Part shown: positions 23,855-33,098 of the stretch, piece by piece
How positions within the stretch are numbered: position 1 is the first letter of the stretch
Layout of the letters: every line of letters starts with the position of its first letter
Origin: Myxococcales bacterium
Lineage (GTDB): Bacteria; Myxococcota_A; Polyangia; Polyangiales; JAFGIB01
NCBI GenBank assembly: GCA_029880325.1
Contig: JAOUOP010000003.1
Coordinates: forward strand, 146,136 to 210,135
DNA: 64,000 nucleotides
Direction of reading: 5' to 3'
The notes under the pieces: generated by a model
Databases searched by the model: none
Told to the model about the DNA's origin: nothing
Seen by the model: the letters and a program-made list of their open reading frames with translations, nothing else
Program-made: the position numbers and the translations under genes

Positions 23855-25570
23855 ATGCGACTGTTTTCGTTGGGATTTCTATTGGCGATGGTACCCGCGG
23901 TGACGGGGCACGCCTTTTGTGGCTTTTACGTGGCCGGCGGTGGCGCCGAGCTCTTCAACAACGCGACGCAGGTGGTGCTGATGCGGGATGGCAGCCGCAC
24001 GGTGCTGTCGATGCAGAACAACTACCAGGGGCCGCCCTCGGACTTCGCGATGGTGGTGCCGGTCCCGGTGGTGCTGAAGGAGGAGCACGTCAAGACGCTT
24101 CCGCGCGAGATCTTCGACCGCGTCGACTCGCTGACGGCGCCGCGCCTGGTCGAGTACTGGGAGCAGGATCCGTGTTTTCAGCCGCCCGTCATGAAGATGA
24201 GGCGGATGGCACAGGCGACGTCAGCATCGGCCCCTGTACTGGAGAGAAGCGGCGCCCGCCTCGGCGTCACCATCGAAGCCAAATTCGTCGTCGGCGAGTA
24301 CAAGATCCTGATCCTCAGCGCGAAGGACTCCACCGGCCTCGAGACCTGGTTGCGACAGGAGAAGTACGCCATTCCAGCCGGTGCGTCGAAGCTTCTGCGA
24401 CCCTACGTGCAGGCGGGCATGAAGTTCTTCGTGGCCAAAGTCGATGTCAGCAAGGTCAAATTTCATCAAGGCACGGCCCAGCTCTCGCCACTTCGCTTTC
24501 ACTACGACCACGACGACTTTTCGCTGCCCGTGCGTCTGGGAATGATGAACTCGGCGGGCACGCAGGACCTGATCGTTCACATCCTCTCGCCCGGCCATCG
24601 CTACGCCGTCGCCAACTACGACAACGTCAGCATTCCCACGAACCTGGATCTCGAGCCCGAGGCCAAGGCGCGTTTTGGCGAACTCTACGCCGCGCTCTTC
24701 GACGAAACCCTGGCGCGCCATCCGGCTGCAGTGGTCACCGAGTACGCCTGGGACGCCCGCAATTGCGACCCCTGCCCCACGCCGCCACTGCGCGCCGACG
24801 AGCTGCAGACCCTGGGTGCCGATGTGCTCTACGCCGGAACCCGTGCAAGCGATGGGGAGGCCGAGTCGCCGACAGGCGCGTCGGATGGCGTGCTGGAGCT
24901 GCGCCGGCAGCGGCAGCGCCGGCGTGCCATGCAGCGGCGCGGTGGCAGCGGGTTCATTCTGACGCGCCTGCATGCCCGCTACGCGAAGGGATCGATCCAG
25001 GATGACCTCGTGTTTCGCCAGGCCGCGCCGATCGCCGGTGGGCGCGAGTTCCTGGTCGATGGCCAGGAGCTGGAGCAGGGTGCTGTCAAGGCGCCGATCA
25101 ATAACTTTCAGGCTCGATACGCGATCCGACATCCATGGACGGGGCCCATCACCTGCGACAATCCCGTCCGAAACCGTTGGGGAGGGCCGCCGCAAGGAGG
25201 CGGTCGTCAAGTTCAGCCCGCCAAGGAACTCGCATTCGCGCCCCGTGGCGGGCTCAAGAGCGCGAACTTGGTCAAGCGCGGCCATGCGTTGCCGCAGCTG
25301 CTCGACCGGGCCGATGGGGCGCCGGTACCGGAGCCGGTGAAGGAGCCGACCCCTGCGGCGAGCCCGAAGCAGGAACTGGAGCCGTCTCCCAAGGGCAAAA
25401 GTCCTGGGCCGGCGGCGCCTGCTGCCAACAGGTCCTCCGAGCCCGAGGTCGATGACTGCAGCGTGAGCGCAGTCGGCGGCCGGCGGTCCCGATCGGCTGC
25501 AGCGGTCTTGCTGGCCTCCGCGTGGCTGCTCCTGCGGCGGCGCCGTGGCCATCGCGGCGCGGTGCGCTGA
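23855..25570 (+). CDS. DUF2330 protein with MYXO-CTERM sorting tail
   Basis: The protein has 571 residues. After a signal peptide (LGFLLAMVPAVTGHA) comes a DUF2330-type domain (FCGFYVAGGGAELFNNATQVVLMR, with PSDFAMVVPVPVVL). Residues 330-380 are basic, and 440-525 form a Pro/Lys/Glu linker. The extreme C-terminus has the layout of MYXO-CTERM: a cysteine (DDCSVSAVGG), a hydrophobic helix (AAAVLLASAWLLL) and an arginine cluster. Such tails anchor proteins at the myxobacterial surface. ATG 23855 has GGGGAGG upstream. It is followed three bases later by the cytochrome gene. Confidence 0.85.
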   Translation: MRLFSLGFLLAMVPAVTGHAFCGFYVAGGGAELFNNATQVVLMRDGSRTVLSMQNNYQGPPSDFAMVVPVPVVLKEEHVKTLPREIFDRVDSLTAPRLVEYWEQDPCFQPPVMKMRRMAQATSASAPVLERSGARLGVTIEAKFVVGEYKILILSAKDSTGLETWLRQEKYAIPAGASKLLRPYVQAGMKFFVAKVDVSKVKFHQGTAQLSPLRFHYDHDDFSLPVRLGMMNSAGTQDLIVHILSPGHRYAVANYDNVSIPTNLDLEPEAKARFGELYAALFDETLARHPAAVVTEYAWDARNCDPCPTPPLRADELQTLGADVLYAGTRASDGEAESPTGASDGVLELRRQRQRRRAMQRRGGSGFILTRLHARYAKGSIQDDLVFRQAAPIAGGREFLVDGQELEQGAVKAPINNFQARYAIRHPWTGPITCDNPVRNRWGGPPQGGGRQVQPAKELAFAPRGGLKSANLVKRGHALPQLLDRADGAPVPEPVKEPTPAASPKQELEPSPKGKSPGPAAPAANRSSEPEVDDCSVSAVGGRRSRSAAAVLLASAWLLLRRRRGHRGAVR

Positions 25571-25573
25571 GTC

Positions 25574-27808
25574 GTGCCGCTGGTTGCGCCTCGACGCCCG
25601 CTGTTGGCAGCGGGTCTGAGCCTGGTGGCGCTTGCCGGCGTGGCCCAGCTGCCACCCGGGCGTGAACCACCGGGCGTCGAGGTGCCGGCTTCGCCTCTGC
25701 CAGCGCCGAAGCCTCCGCACGCGCCCAAGCCGCGCCTACCGCGGGAGCCTGGCCGTTTTGCACCGGCGTTCACCGAGTTGGCGGTCGACGCCACGCTCGA
25801 TGGCATGCAGCTGACCGATGTCGACACCTGCGAAGGTTGCCATGCCGACGCGGCCGCCCAGTGGCAGCAGAGCGCCCACGCCCTGTCCTCGTTCAACAAT
25901 CCCATCTACCGGGCTTCGGTCGAGCGCTTTCGAGAGCAGATGGGGGCGAAGGCCAGCGGCCTGTGTGCGGGCTGCCATGACGTGGCGCTGTTGATCGACG
26001 GCGCCATGGATGTTGCCGTGGCTGCAGACGATGCTCGCGCCCATGCGGGCATCAGCTGTCGCGTCTGTCACGGCGCCCAGTCCGCGAGCGCGGACGGCAA
26101 CGGCAGCTACGCCCTGCGTGGCGAAGGCATCGCGATTCCGCGCAAGGGCGATGCGACGAGCCTGCGCCGGCATCGAGAGCAGGCTTCACTCGATGGCCTG
26201 GGCGCTACTCTTTGCACCAGTTGCCATCGCGGATTCGTCGGCCACGCCAGCGGCCATGGTCAGCACTTGATGGGCATGGACGAGCCCTCGGCCTGGGCGG
26301 CCTCGGCCCATGCGGGTCAGGACATCCAGCGTGTGGACGAAGCGCTGCCGCAGCGCGACTGCATCGATTGCCACATGCGGCGCGAGCCCGCACGCCTGGG
26401 CGACCGCGCCCGCGGCGACGACGGTCGCATCGCATCCCATCGCTTCCTGGGCGGGCACACATACTTGGCGGCCATGGCCGGCGATGCCGCCTCCGTCGCG
26501 CGCGGGCAGGCGGCGCTTCGAGGCGTGGCGCGCATCGACATTGTCGTCGTGCGTGGCGAAGGCGGCGAGCAGCGGTTCGAGCGAGCTCCGGGTCGACGCC
26601 TGAACCTTTCGGGGCGCGAGTTCGAAGTCGACGTCGTGGTGCGCAACCTGGGGGTCGGACACCGCTTCCCCGGCGGCGTACGCGACGCCCAGCAGACCTG
26701 GGTAGAGCTCGAAGTGCGCGACGGCGACGGGCAGCTGCTGGCCTCTTCCGGCCGTGACGCCGATCCGCAGCGGCATCTGTTGCGCGCCCGCGCTGTCGGC
26801 CACGACGGTCGCCAGCGACTGCAGCGCGAGGTCGCCGAGTTTGCGGGCGTGGTCGCCGACAGCACGCTCGCCCCGCGTGATGCGGCGGTGGTGCGTTACG
26901 CCTTTTCACTGCCAGCTGGAGGGCGCAGTCGCGGTTTTCGACTGCGCGCGCGGCTGCGACACCGGAGCCGCAGCCGCGCGCTTGCAGCCCTTGCCTGCGA
27001 GGCCAGCCGCGATGCCCGTGGCCGGGCTTTCAGCGCGGCCGCGGCTGCCCTCGACCTGCCCGTGCTCGATGGCTGCGTCGAGCAGCCGACCACCGACATC
27101 GCGGTCGTCGACCTGCGCGTCGCTGCCGATGGCGACTTCGAGATCCGCGCCGAGCCCGAGCTACCTCCGGATTGGCAACGCCTCTACGATCACGGTTTGG
27201 GTTTAGCCCATGGTTTGAGCGACGAGCTGCCCGCGGCGCGCTCCAGCTTGCTCGCCGCCCGCCACGCCCTCGCTGCGATCGAGCACGGTGGGCGCGAGGC
27301 GGCGATGATCGAGGCGGCCCTGGCCGACCTCGCCACGCGGCTGGGGCGTTTGCGCGAGGCCGAAGAGTGGCTGCAGCGGGCTCGCCGTCACCTGGGAAGC
27401 CACCCCGCCCTCGATCGCATCGAGGCTGACGCTCTCATCAAGGCATGGCGCTTCGAGGAGGCGCTGGCGCCGCTCTCGCGCCTGATCACCGCTGCGCCGC
27501 GCAATACGGCAGCCTACGGGCGCTGGGCCCAGGCGCTGGGCTCCGCCGGCAGGGAGGGCGAAGCGGCGACGGCTGCGGCCGCGGGGCTGAGCCTGTCGCC
27601 GCGTCACGTCGACCTCTTGCGTGTGCAGGCGGTTTCACTCTCAGCCCTGCAGGATTCAAGCGCCGAGTCGGCCCTCGAGGCCTACGAACTCCATCAGGAC
27701 GAGGGCCTGCGGGGGAGCCTGCGTTTTGCCTGCGCCGCGCGCTCGGAGGCCTGCGAGCGTCACGCACGGCCGGTCCACAGTCACCGCGCGCTACCACCGC
27801 AGCGGTAG
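25574..27808 (+). CDS. Pentaheme c-type cytochrome with C-terminal TPR region
   Basis: This 744-residue exported protein has an N-terminal hydrophobic signal (LLAAGLSLVALAGVAQL). Five CxxCH heme sites follow within about 200 residues: CEGCH, CAGCH, CRVCH, CTSCH and CIDCH (from about residue 87 to 270). Isolated histidines (QSAHA, SAHAGQ, FLGGHTY) could be distal ligands, as in cytochrome c554/NrfA-like proteins. A beta-rich middle domain (about 330-480, GHRFPGGVRDAQQTWVELEV) is followed by tetratricopeptide-like helices (about 540-720). GTG 25574 lies three bases after the DUF2330 stop. Probable role: periplasmic or surface electron transfer; the substrate is unknown. Confidence 0.87.
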   Translation: MPLVAPRRPLLAAGLSLVALAGVAQLPPGREPPGVEVPASPLPAPKPPHAPKPRLPREPGRFAPAFTELAVDATLDGMQLTDVDTCEGCHADAAAQWQQSAHALSSFNNPIYRASVERFREQMGAKASGLCAGCHDVALLIDGAMDVAVAADDARAHAGISCRVCHGAQSASADGNGSYALRGEGIAIPRKGDATSLRRHREQASLDGLGATLCTSCHRGFVGHASGHGQHLMGMDEPSAWAASAHAGQDIQRVDEALPQRDCIDCHMRREPARLGDRARGDDGRIASHRFLGGHTYLAAMAGDAASVARGQAALRGVARIDIVVVRGEGGEQRFERAPGRRLNLSGREFEVDVVVRNLGVGHRFPGGVRDAQQTWVELEVRDGDGQLLASSGRDADPQRHLLRARAVGHDGRQRLQREVAEFAGVVADSTLAPRDAAVVRYAFSLPAGGRSRGFRLRARLRHRSRSRALAALACEASRDARGRAFSAAAAALDLPVLDGCVEQPTTDIAVVDLRVAADGDFEIRAEPELPPDWQRLYDHGLGLAHGLSDELPAARSSLLAARHALAAIEHGGREAAMIEAALADLATRLGRLREAEEWLQRARRHLGSHPALDRIEADALIKAWRFEEALAPLSRLITAAPRNTAAYGRWAQALGSAGREGEAATAAAAGLSLSPRHVDLLRVQAVSLSALQDSSAESALEAYELHQDEGLRGSLRFACAARSEACERHARPVHSHRALPPQR

Positions 27809-27868
27809 TCGCGGTTTCGCCAGAGGCGCCCGCTTTCCATTGCCACCGCCTTCCGGGATAATGCCCCC

Positions 27869-29644
27869 GTGGTCGACATCGACTCGGTCGCGGCGGCTCC
27901 AGCCTCGGCCGCCGCCGGTTTGACGCCCGAGCGGCTCGCCTGGCTGGTGCGGTTGCGTTGGGTGGCGCTCGGGGGCATCGTGGTCGCCGTGGTGGTCTCG
28001 GCCGCCGGCGCCTTTCCCGGTGTCAACTACCAGGTGATGGCGGCCACTGCGCTGGGAGCGGCGGCCTATAACTTTTTGATCCACCGCGACCTTCGCGCCG
28101 GCCGCGCCGCCCTCGATCGGCGCACGCCCATGTACCAGGCGCTGATCGACTTTCTCTCGCTCAGCATGGTGCTGTGGGCCGCCGGCGGGCTGTCTTCGCC
28201 CTTCGTGATCTTCTACATCTTTCACGTGGCCCTGGCCGGGATCCTGGCCGGGCCGCGCGCGACGCTGGTGGCGGCGGGTTTGGCGTTTCTGTGCGCGGGC
28301 CTATTGTGGCTGACCGGCGTGGTTGCCGGGCTGCGCATCGGCACCTGGGATCCGGTGGGTCTGTGGGAGCCGGCTTCGCGCGTGGTGGCGTTCGTGTTCA
28401 CGGTCGGCGCAGTGGCCTACCTTGTGCTTCATGCGGTGGCCGAGCTGCGCGATCGGGAGCGGGCGCTGCAGCAGGCGCGGGATCGGGCCGAGCTGGAGTA
28501 CGAGCTTCTGTCCAATACCCTCGACGAGCTGGATGCGGGGCTGGAGGTGCTCGATGCCGACCATCGCGTGGTCTGGCGCAATCGTCTGGCCAATCGCCTG
28601 GTACCGCGGCTGTCGAGCGGTGAGCCCTGGAACTGTCCGGGCATGGATGCGCCCTGCGAGCGCGACGCTTCGGGTCTGTGCCCCATCGATCGCTCTTTCG
28701 CTCTGGGTGAAGCCGGTCGCTGCCGCTTCGCCACCCAGGATGAGCAGCCCGAGCGCGTCTACGAGTTGCTCGCCTTTCCGCTCAGCAGCGAGCAGGATGG
28801 CAAGGCCCGGGTGATGAATCTCTACCTCGATCGCACCAGTGCCACGTTGGCCGAGCGTCAGCTGGTGCTGGCCGAACGTCTCGCCAGCCTCGGTCGCGTG
28901 GCCCAGGGGGTCGCGCACGAACTCAACACGCCGCTGGCCACCATTCGCACGCTGGCCGCGGACATGGGCGTGGCGCTCGCGCGCTTGGACAAGGCCCCGC
29001 CCGACACCACGGCGGAGCTGCTCACGGATCTGGGCGAGTCCACGGCGTTGATTCGCTCCGAGACCGAACGGCTGGGACGCATCACCCATTCGCTCTTGGC
29101 CGGTGGGGATTTGCTGCGGTTGCGCATCGTCGGCGAGGTTTCGATCTCGGCCGTGGTCGAACGCGCCCGCGCTTTGGTATTCGCTGGCGATCCGGGCGGC
29201 GTGCGCTTCGAAGTCGAGTCGGACCTCGACCGCATCCAGCTGCGCTGTGATCAGGACCGGCTGGTCCAGGTGCTGGTGAATTTGATCCAGAATGCCTACG
29301 ATGCGCTGCGCGAGGGAGGTGGCAGCGTGGTTCGGGTCAGCGCGGTGGTCGACGACGAGGATCAAGCCGATGGCGCCGTGCGCATTCTCATCGAGGATGA
29401 CGGTCCAGGCCTCGATCCGGTGCTCGAAGGACGGCTCTTCGAGCCCTTCACCACCACCAAGGCGCCCGGGCGCGGTACAGGCCTCGGGCTCTACACGTCC
29501 TACATGCTGGTGCGCGCCATGCACGGCTCGCTCGAGCTGGGCACCCGCGACAGCGGCGGCACGCGGGCCGAGCTGAGGTTGCCTTTGGCGAGCGCGGGCA
29601 GCGCCGCCCTGGAGCTCGTGCCCAAGCAGGGGCTGAGCGCATGA
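27869..29644 (+). CDS. RegB/PrrB-like membrane sensor histidine kinase
   Basis: The protein has 591 residues, with about six membrane segments in residues 25-190. The segment GGLSSPFVIFYIFHVALAG (about 105) resembles the quinone-binding GGxxNPF motif of RegB. A PAS-like region follows (about 220-310), with four clustered cysteines (WNCPGMDAPCERDASGLC, then GRCRF). The HisKA box is VAHELNTPLATIR (His350), and the ATPase domain shows NLIQNAYDAL, DDGPGLD and GTGLGLY. It should sense membrane redox state or oxygen and phosphorylate the regulator encoded downstream (ATGA overlap). The GTG start has no obvious ribosome binding site. Confidence 0.87.
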   Translation: MVDIDSVAAAPASAAAGLTPERLAWLVRLRWVALGGIVVAVVVSAAGAFPGVNYQVMAATALGAAAYNFLIHRDLRAGRAALDRRTPMYQALIDFLSLSMVLWAAGGLSSPFVIFYIFHVALAGILAGPRATLVAAGLAFLCAGLLWLTGVVAGLRIGTWDPVGLWEPASRVVAFVFTVGAVAYLVLHAVAELRDRERALQQARDRAELEYELLSNTLDELDAGLEVLDADHRVVWRNRLANRLVPRLSSGEPWNCPGMDAPCERDASGLCPIDRSFALGEAGRCRFATQDEQPERVYELLAFPLSSEQDGKARVMNLYLDRTSATLAERQLVLAERLASLGRVAQGVAHELNTPLATIRTLAADMGVALARLDKAPPDTTAELLTDLGESTALIRSETERLGRITHSLLAGGDLLRLRIVGEVSISAVVERARALVFAGDPGGVRFEVESDLDRIQLRCDQDRLVQVLVNLIQNAYDALREGGGSVVRVSAVVDDEDQADGAVRILIEDDGPGLDPVLEGRLFEPFTTTKAPGRGTGLGLYTSYMLVRAMHGSLELGTRDSGGTRAELRLPLASAGSAALELVPKQGLSA

Positions 29645-31017
29645 GCGAGTGCCCTCCTTCCGCGCAGGTGCTGGTGGTCGACGATGACGCATCCTTTCGC
29701 TTCGCCCTGAGCAAGGCGCTGTCGCGGCACGGCTTCGAGGTGGCTCAGGCCGAAAGCGGTGAGGCCGCGCTGCGGGCGCTCGAGCGCGGCAGCGAGCCAG
29801 ACGCCATCGTGCTCGATCTGCGCATGGGGGGGCTCGATGGCTTCGAGGTCTTGCGCCGCATCGCCAATCGCCAGAGTCGCACCGTGGTCCTGACCGGCCA
29901 TGGCAGCGTGGGCGCGGCGGTCGAGGCGATGAAGCTCGGAGCTTTTTCGTTTCTGGAAAAGCCGGTCGACGCCGAGTTATTGGCGCCGCTTCTGCGTCAG
30001 GCGGCCGCCGAGAGTCGGGCGGCGCGGCGCGGGCCCCAGACCCAGGCGCCGCCACTGGTCGGCGAGGGCCCCGCCCTGCGCGAGCTGCGGGAGTTTGTCG
30101 CCCGCGCCGCCTCCAGCGACGAGACCGTGGCGCTCTACGGCGAGACGGGCACGGGCAAGGAAGTGGTGGCGCGTCAGCTGCACGCCCACAGCCCGCGGGC
30201 CCAGGGGCCCTTCGTCGCCCTCAACGCAGCGTGCGTGCAGCGCGAGCTCTTCGAGAGCGAACTTTTCGGTCACCGCCGCGGCGCCTTTACCGGCGCCACC
30301 TCCAATCACGAGGGCCTCTTCGTCGCCGCCCAGGGCGGTTCGCTCTTCATCGACGAGATCGCCGAGCTGCCCCAAGACACCCAGGCCAAGCTGCTGCGGG
30401 CCCTGGAAAACGGCACCATCCGACCGCTAGGCACCACGCGCGAAGTCGAGGTCGACGTGCGCATCATCGCCGCCACCAACCGTGACCTCTGGGCCGAGGT
30501 CGGCGTTGGCAACTTTCGCGAAGACCTCTATTTCCGACTGCAGGTGCTGCCGCTCTTGCTGCCACCCCTGCGCGATCGGCTCGAGGATCTGCGGCCCCTG
30601 TGCCAGCACCTGCTCGAGCGCATCGGTCAGGCCGACAAGCGCATCACCGAGGCTGCCTTCGGGTTGATGCTCGCCCACGACTGGCCTGGCAACGTGCGCG
30701 AGCTATTGAACGTGCTGCGCCGGGCCACCCTCTTCGCCGAGGGCTCGGAGATCGACGAAGCCCTGATGCGGCGCATGCTCCTGGCCAGCCTCTCGGGCCA
30801 TCGCGAGGTCCAGACCCGCGCGCCGGCGGCGGCGCTGCAACAGGACGCCCAGGCCGAGGCCGCCACGCGCCGCCTGGCCGACGTCGAGCGCGCTCACATC
30901 GAGCAGGTCCTGCGCCAGATGGATGGCAACATCACCCGCGCGGCCAGCGCCCTCGGTATCGACCGCCGCACCCTGCAGCGAAAGCTCAAGGCCTTCGGGC
31001 TTGCTGGCCAAGATTGA
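29641..31017 (+). CDS. Sigma-54-dependent response regulator, NtrC family
   Basis: The protein has 458 residues. The receiver domain (8-120) has phospho-acceptor Asp59 (VLDLRMGGLDGFEV). The AAA+ domain (about 140-370) has Walker A GETGTGKEVV, the sigma-54 contact loop GAFTGA and Walker B LFIDEIAELP. A Fis-type HTH closes the protein (ITRAASALGIDRRTLQRKLK). All activator residues look intact, so it should drive sigma-54 promoters when phosphorylated by the coupled RegB-like kinase. Targets are unknown; the adjacent cytochrome genes are the obvious candidates. Confidence 0.92.
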   Translation: MSECPPSAQVLVVDDDASFRFALSKALSRHGFEVAQAESGEAALRALERGSEPDAIVLDLRMGGLDGFEVLRRIANRQSRTVVLTGHGSVGAAVEAMKLGAFSFLEKPVDAELLAPLLRQAAAESRAARRGPQTQAPPLVGEGPALRELREFVARAASSDETVALYGETGTGKEVVARQLHAHSPRAQGPFVALNAACVQRELFESELFGHRRGAFTGATSNHEGLFVAAQGGSLFIDEIAELPQDTQAKLLRALENGTIRPLGTTREVEVDVRIIAATNRDLWAEVGVGNFREDLYFRLQVLPLLLPPLRDRLEDLRPLCQHLLERIGQADKRITEAAFGLMLAHDWPGNVRELLNVLRRATLFAEGSEIDEALMRRMLLASLSGHREVQTRAPAAALQQDAQAEAATRRLADVERAHIEQVLRQMDGNITRAASALGIDRRTLQRKLKAFGLAGQD

Positions 31018-31062
31018 TGCAAGGCTGAAGCGGGCCCAGAGCGCTGCTTGCCCGCCGAGGCA

Positions 31063-31755
31063 TCAATCGTTCGGAATGGCGTTTTCGTCGTAGTAGTCGA
31101 GCTTGTGCAGGGGCATCAGTAGGCTCGACAAGAGGTTCAGCAGGTGGCCGAGCAGGCGCTTGTAAAAGCGCGCCGCCAGCGTCAGATCGACCGCCACGCT
31201 GGCGCTGTAGTCGCTCTGGGCGATCTTGGTGACCAGCTGATCGCAGCGCTTGGCGATCGAGCGGCCCTCCAGGGTGAGTTCCTTGGCGCGGTCGTTATTG
31301 CTCTCGTTGTAGATCTCGACCGCATTGCGCGCCGTTGCAATGACGCGCTGTGTGATCTCGCGCAGCTCGGCCACCAGCTCGTCGTCGGGCAGCTCGCGCG
31401 TTCCGCCTTCGGGGCGCACCATCTTCGGGATCTCGGTGATGTTCTTGGCGTAGTCGCCCAGGCGCTCCACGTCCTTGACCAGGCTCATCAGCAGCAGGCC
31501 GTAGGGCACGTCACTGGAGGCGGAGCTGCTGAGATGGGTGATGACCGCCTTGCGCACCGTGCGCTGCAGGCGATTGACTTCCACGTCCTTCTCGTAGAGG
31601 GCGGTGCGCTCCTCGGGCGTCATCTGCTTGCCCCAGTAGACCGCGTCGGCTTCGATGATCATCTCGCGCGACAGCTCGAGCATCTTCGTGAAGCGTCGGG
31701 CCGCCTTTTCCAGGGGGTAGTCGCCGCTCAGTACGGAGAAGAGTCGCTTGAACAC
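31063..31755 (-). CDS. PhoU-like/DUF47 protein
   Basis: This 230-residue all-helical cytoplasmic protein has two PhoU-like three-helix repeats. The most characteristic stretch is LLMSLVKDVERLGDYAKNI, with the acidic, metal-binding (E/D)xxxD face. It lies 14 bases downstream of a Na/phosphate cotransporter gene, the usual pairing, where such proteins modulate phosphate uptake. GTG 31755 (VFKRLFSVLSGDYP) is chosen because the longer open frame upstream overlaps the transporter gene. Confidence 0.85.
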   Translation of the reverse strand: MFKRLFSVLSGDYPLEKAARRFTKMLELSREMIIEADAVYWGKQMTPEERTALYEKDVEVNRLQRTVRKAVITHLSSSASSDVPYGLLLMSLVKDVERLGDYAKNITEIPKMVRPEGGTRELPDDELVAELREITQRVIATARNAVEIYNESNNDRAKELTLEGRSIAKRCDQLVTKIAQSDYSASVAVDLTLAARFYKRLLGHLLNLLSSLLMPLHKLDYYDENAIPND

Positions 31756-31769
31756 GCCAGCACCTCGGA

Positions 31770-32954
31770 TCAGAAGAGTTTCGATACCGCGATCAGGCCC
31801 GCAGGCAAGCCGTAGAAGAGCACCACGATGTAGAGCAGCGCCACCCGCTTGGAGCGCACCGCGGTCACTGCGAGCCAACTGGCGGCGCGCAGCGGAATTT
31901 GGCGAATGGGATTGAGCGGGTAGACGCCGATGATGCCCACCAGGTTGAACAGCAGGTGCACCAGGGCGATTTGCACGGCCAGCGCGGCGGTTTCCGGCGG
32001 CGCCGCCATCGAGGCCAGCAGCGCCGTGACCGTCGTGCCCACATTGGCTCCCAGGGTGATTGGGAAGACCTGCTCCAGGGTGACCAGGCCCGCGCCCGCC
32101 AGCGGCACCAGCACCGAGGTGGTGATCGAACTGGACTGTACCATCACCGTGATCACGACGCCGATCAGCATCGCCGCATAGGCGCTCGAATCCAGCGAGC
32201 GCGTCACGTAGACCGACAGGCGGCTCGCGGTCAGACTGCGCAATACTTTTACGAGGCCCGTGAGGGTCAGAAAGATGATGGCCACCGAGACCGCGATCAG
32301 AATGATCGACGCCGCTTGCTTGTCGTCGGTGATGCCCTCGATCGCCCCCGTGATCGGCTCGAGCGCGGCCTTGGTGGCGGTCTTGATCGGATTGGGCAGC
32401 TTGCCGCCGCCGCCGGTGCCCACCATCGAGGCCATGAGGCCGCTGGTCTTCTCGAGAAAACCCGTCGCGATCTCCAGCGGTAGCAGTACCGCCACCGCCA
32501 TGAAGTTGAAGAAATCGTGGCAGGTGGCTGCCGAGTAGGCGCGGCGGAACTCGTCGGGGCGACCGATGTGGCCGAGCGCCACGATGGTATTGGTGACCGT
32601 GGTGCCGATATTGGCGCCCATGATCATGGGAATCGCGTTTTGGATCGGCAGTGGGTTGGCCGGTGCCGCCACCATCGCCACGATCATCGAGGTGGTGACC
32701 GACGAACTCTGCACCAACGTGGTGCCGAGGATGCCCACCACCAGCGCCACGAAGGGATTGCTGGTTTCGAGGAAAAACGCTTCCAGCAGGCCCTTGCCCA
32801 GGCCCTTGAAGCCGCTGCCCATGCCGCGGATGCCCACGAGGAAGATGAAGAGCAGGAGCAGCGCAATGGCGGCGCGCAGCCAAAGCTGTTCACCCTGGGC
32901 CGGGGACGCCCCGGGCCGCGTGGGCACCGGGCTGGTCGACGCTGATTTGGACAT
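31770..32954 (-). CDS. Na+/phosphate cotransporter family protein
   Basis: This 394-residue integral membrane protein has two inverted PF02690-type repeats, each with the signature QSSS motif (GTTLVQSSSVTTSM at about 82, VMVQSSSITTS at about 270) and a following GANIGTT or GANVGTT turn. It imports phosphate with sodium. Paired with the PhoU-like gene downstream, it forms a two-gene phosphate uptake unit. Unlike many bacterial NptA proteins, the PhoU part is a separate gene. Confidence 0.88.
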   Translation of the reverse strand: MSKSASTSPVPTRPGASPAQGEQLWLRAAIALLLLFIFLVGIRGMGSGFKGLGKGLLEAFFLETSNPFVALVVGILGTTLVQSSSVTTSMIVAMVAAPANPLPIQNAIPMIMGANIGTTVTNTIVALGHIGRPDEFRRAYSAATCHDFFNFMAVAVLLPLEIATGFLEKTSGLMASMVGTGGGGKLPNPIKTATKAALEPITGAIEGITDDKQAASIILIAVSVAIIFLTLTGLVKVLRSLTASRLSVYVTRSLDSSAYAAMLIGVVITVMVQSSSITTSVLVPLAGAGLVTLEQVFPITLGANVGTTVTALLASMAAPPETAALAVQIALVHLLFNLVGIIGVYPLNPIRQIPLRAASWLAVTAVRSKRVALLYIVVLFYGLPAGLIAVSKLF

Positions 32955-33098
32955 CTACGATCCCGACTTTCGACCCGCGACTACCACAGCCCCCAGTCGC
33001 CTGTCATGGACCCATGGCGATGCGGACAGGTACTTGTCACGGAAATGTCACATTGATTTTCGTGCATTGCGTCAGAGCGTGGCGGTGGCATCGGGGGC

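Noticed and set aside
31756..32883. Extension of the PhoU-like frame upstream
   Set aside because: It is antiparallel in reading to nothing useful and overlaps the transporter gene in another frame; PhoU homology begins at GTG 31755.
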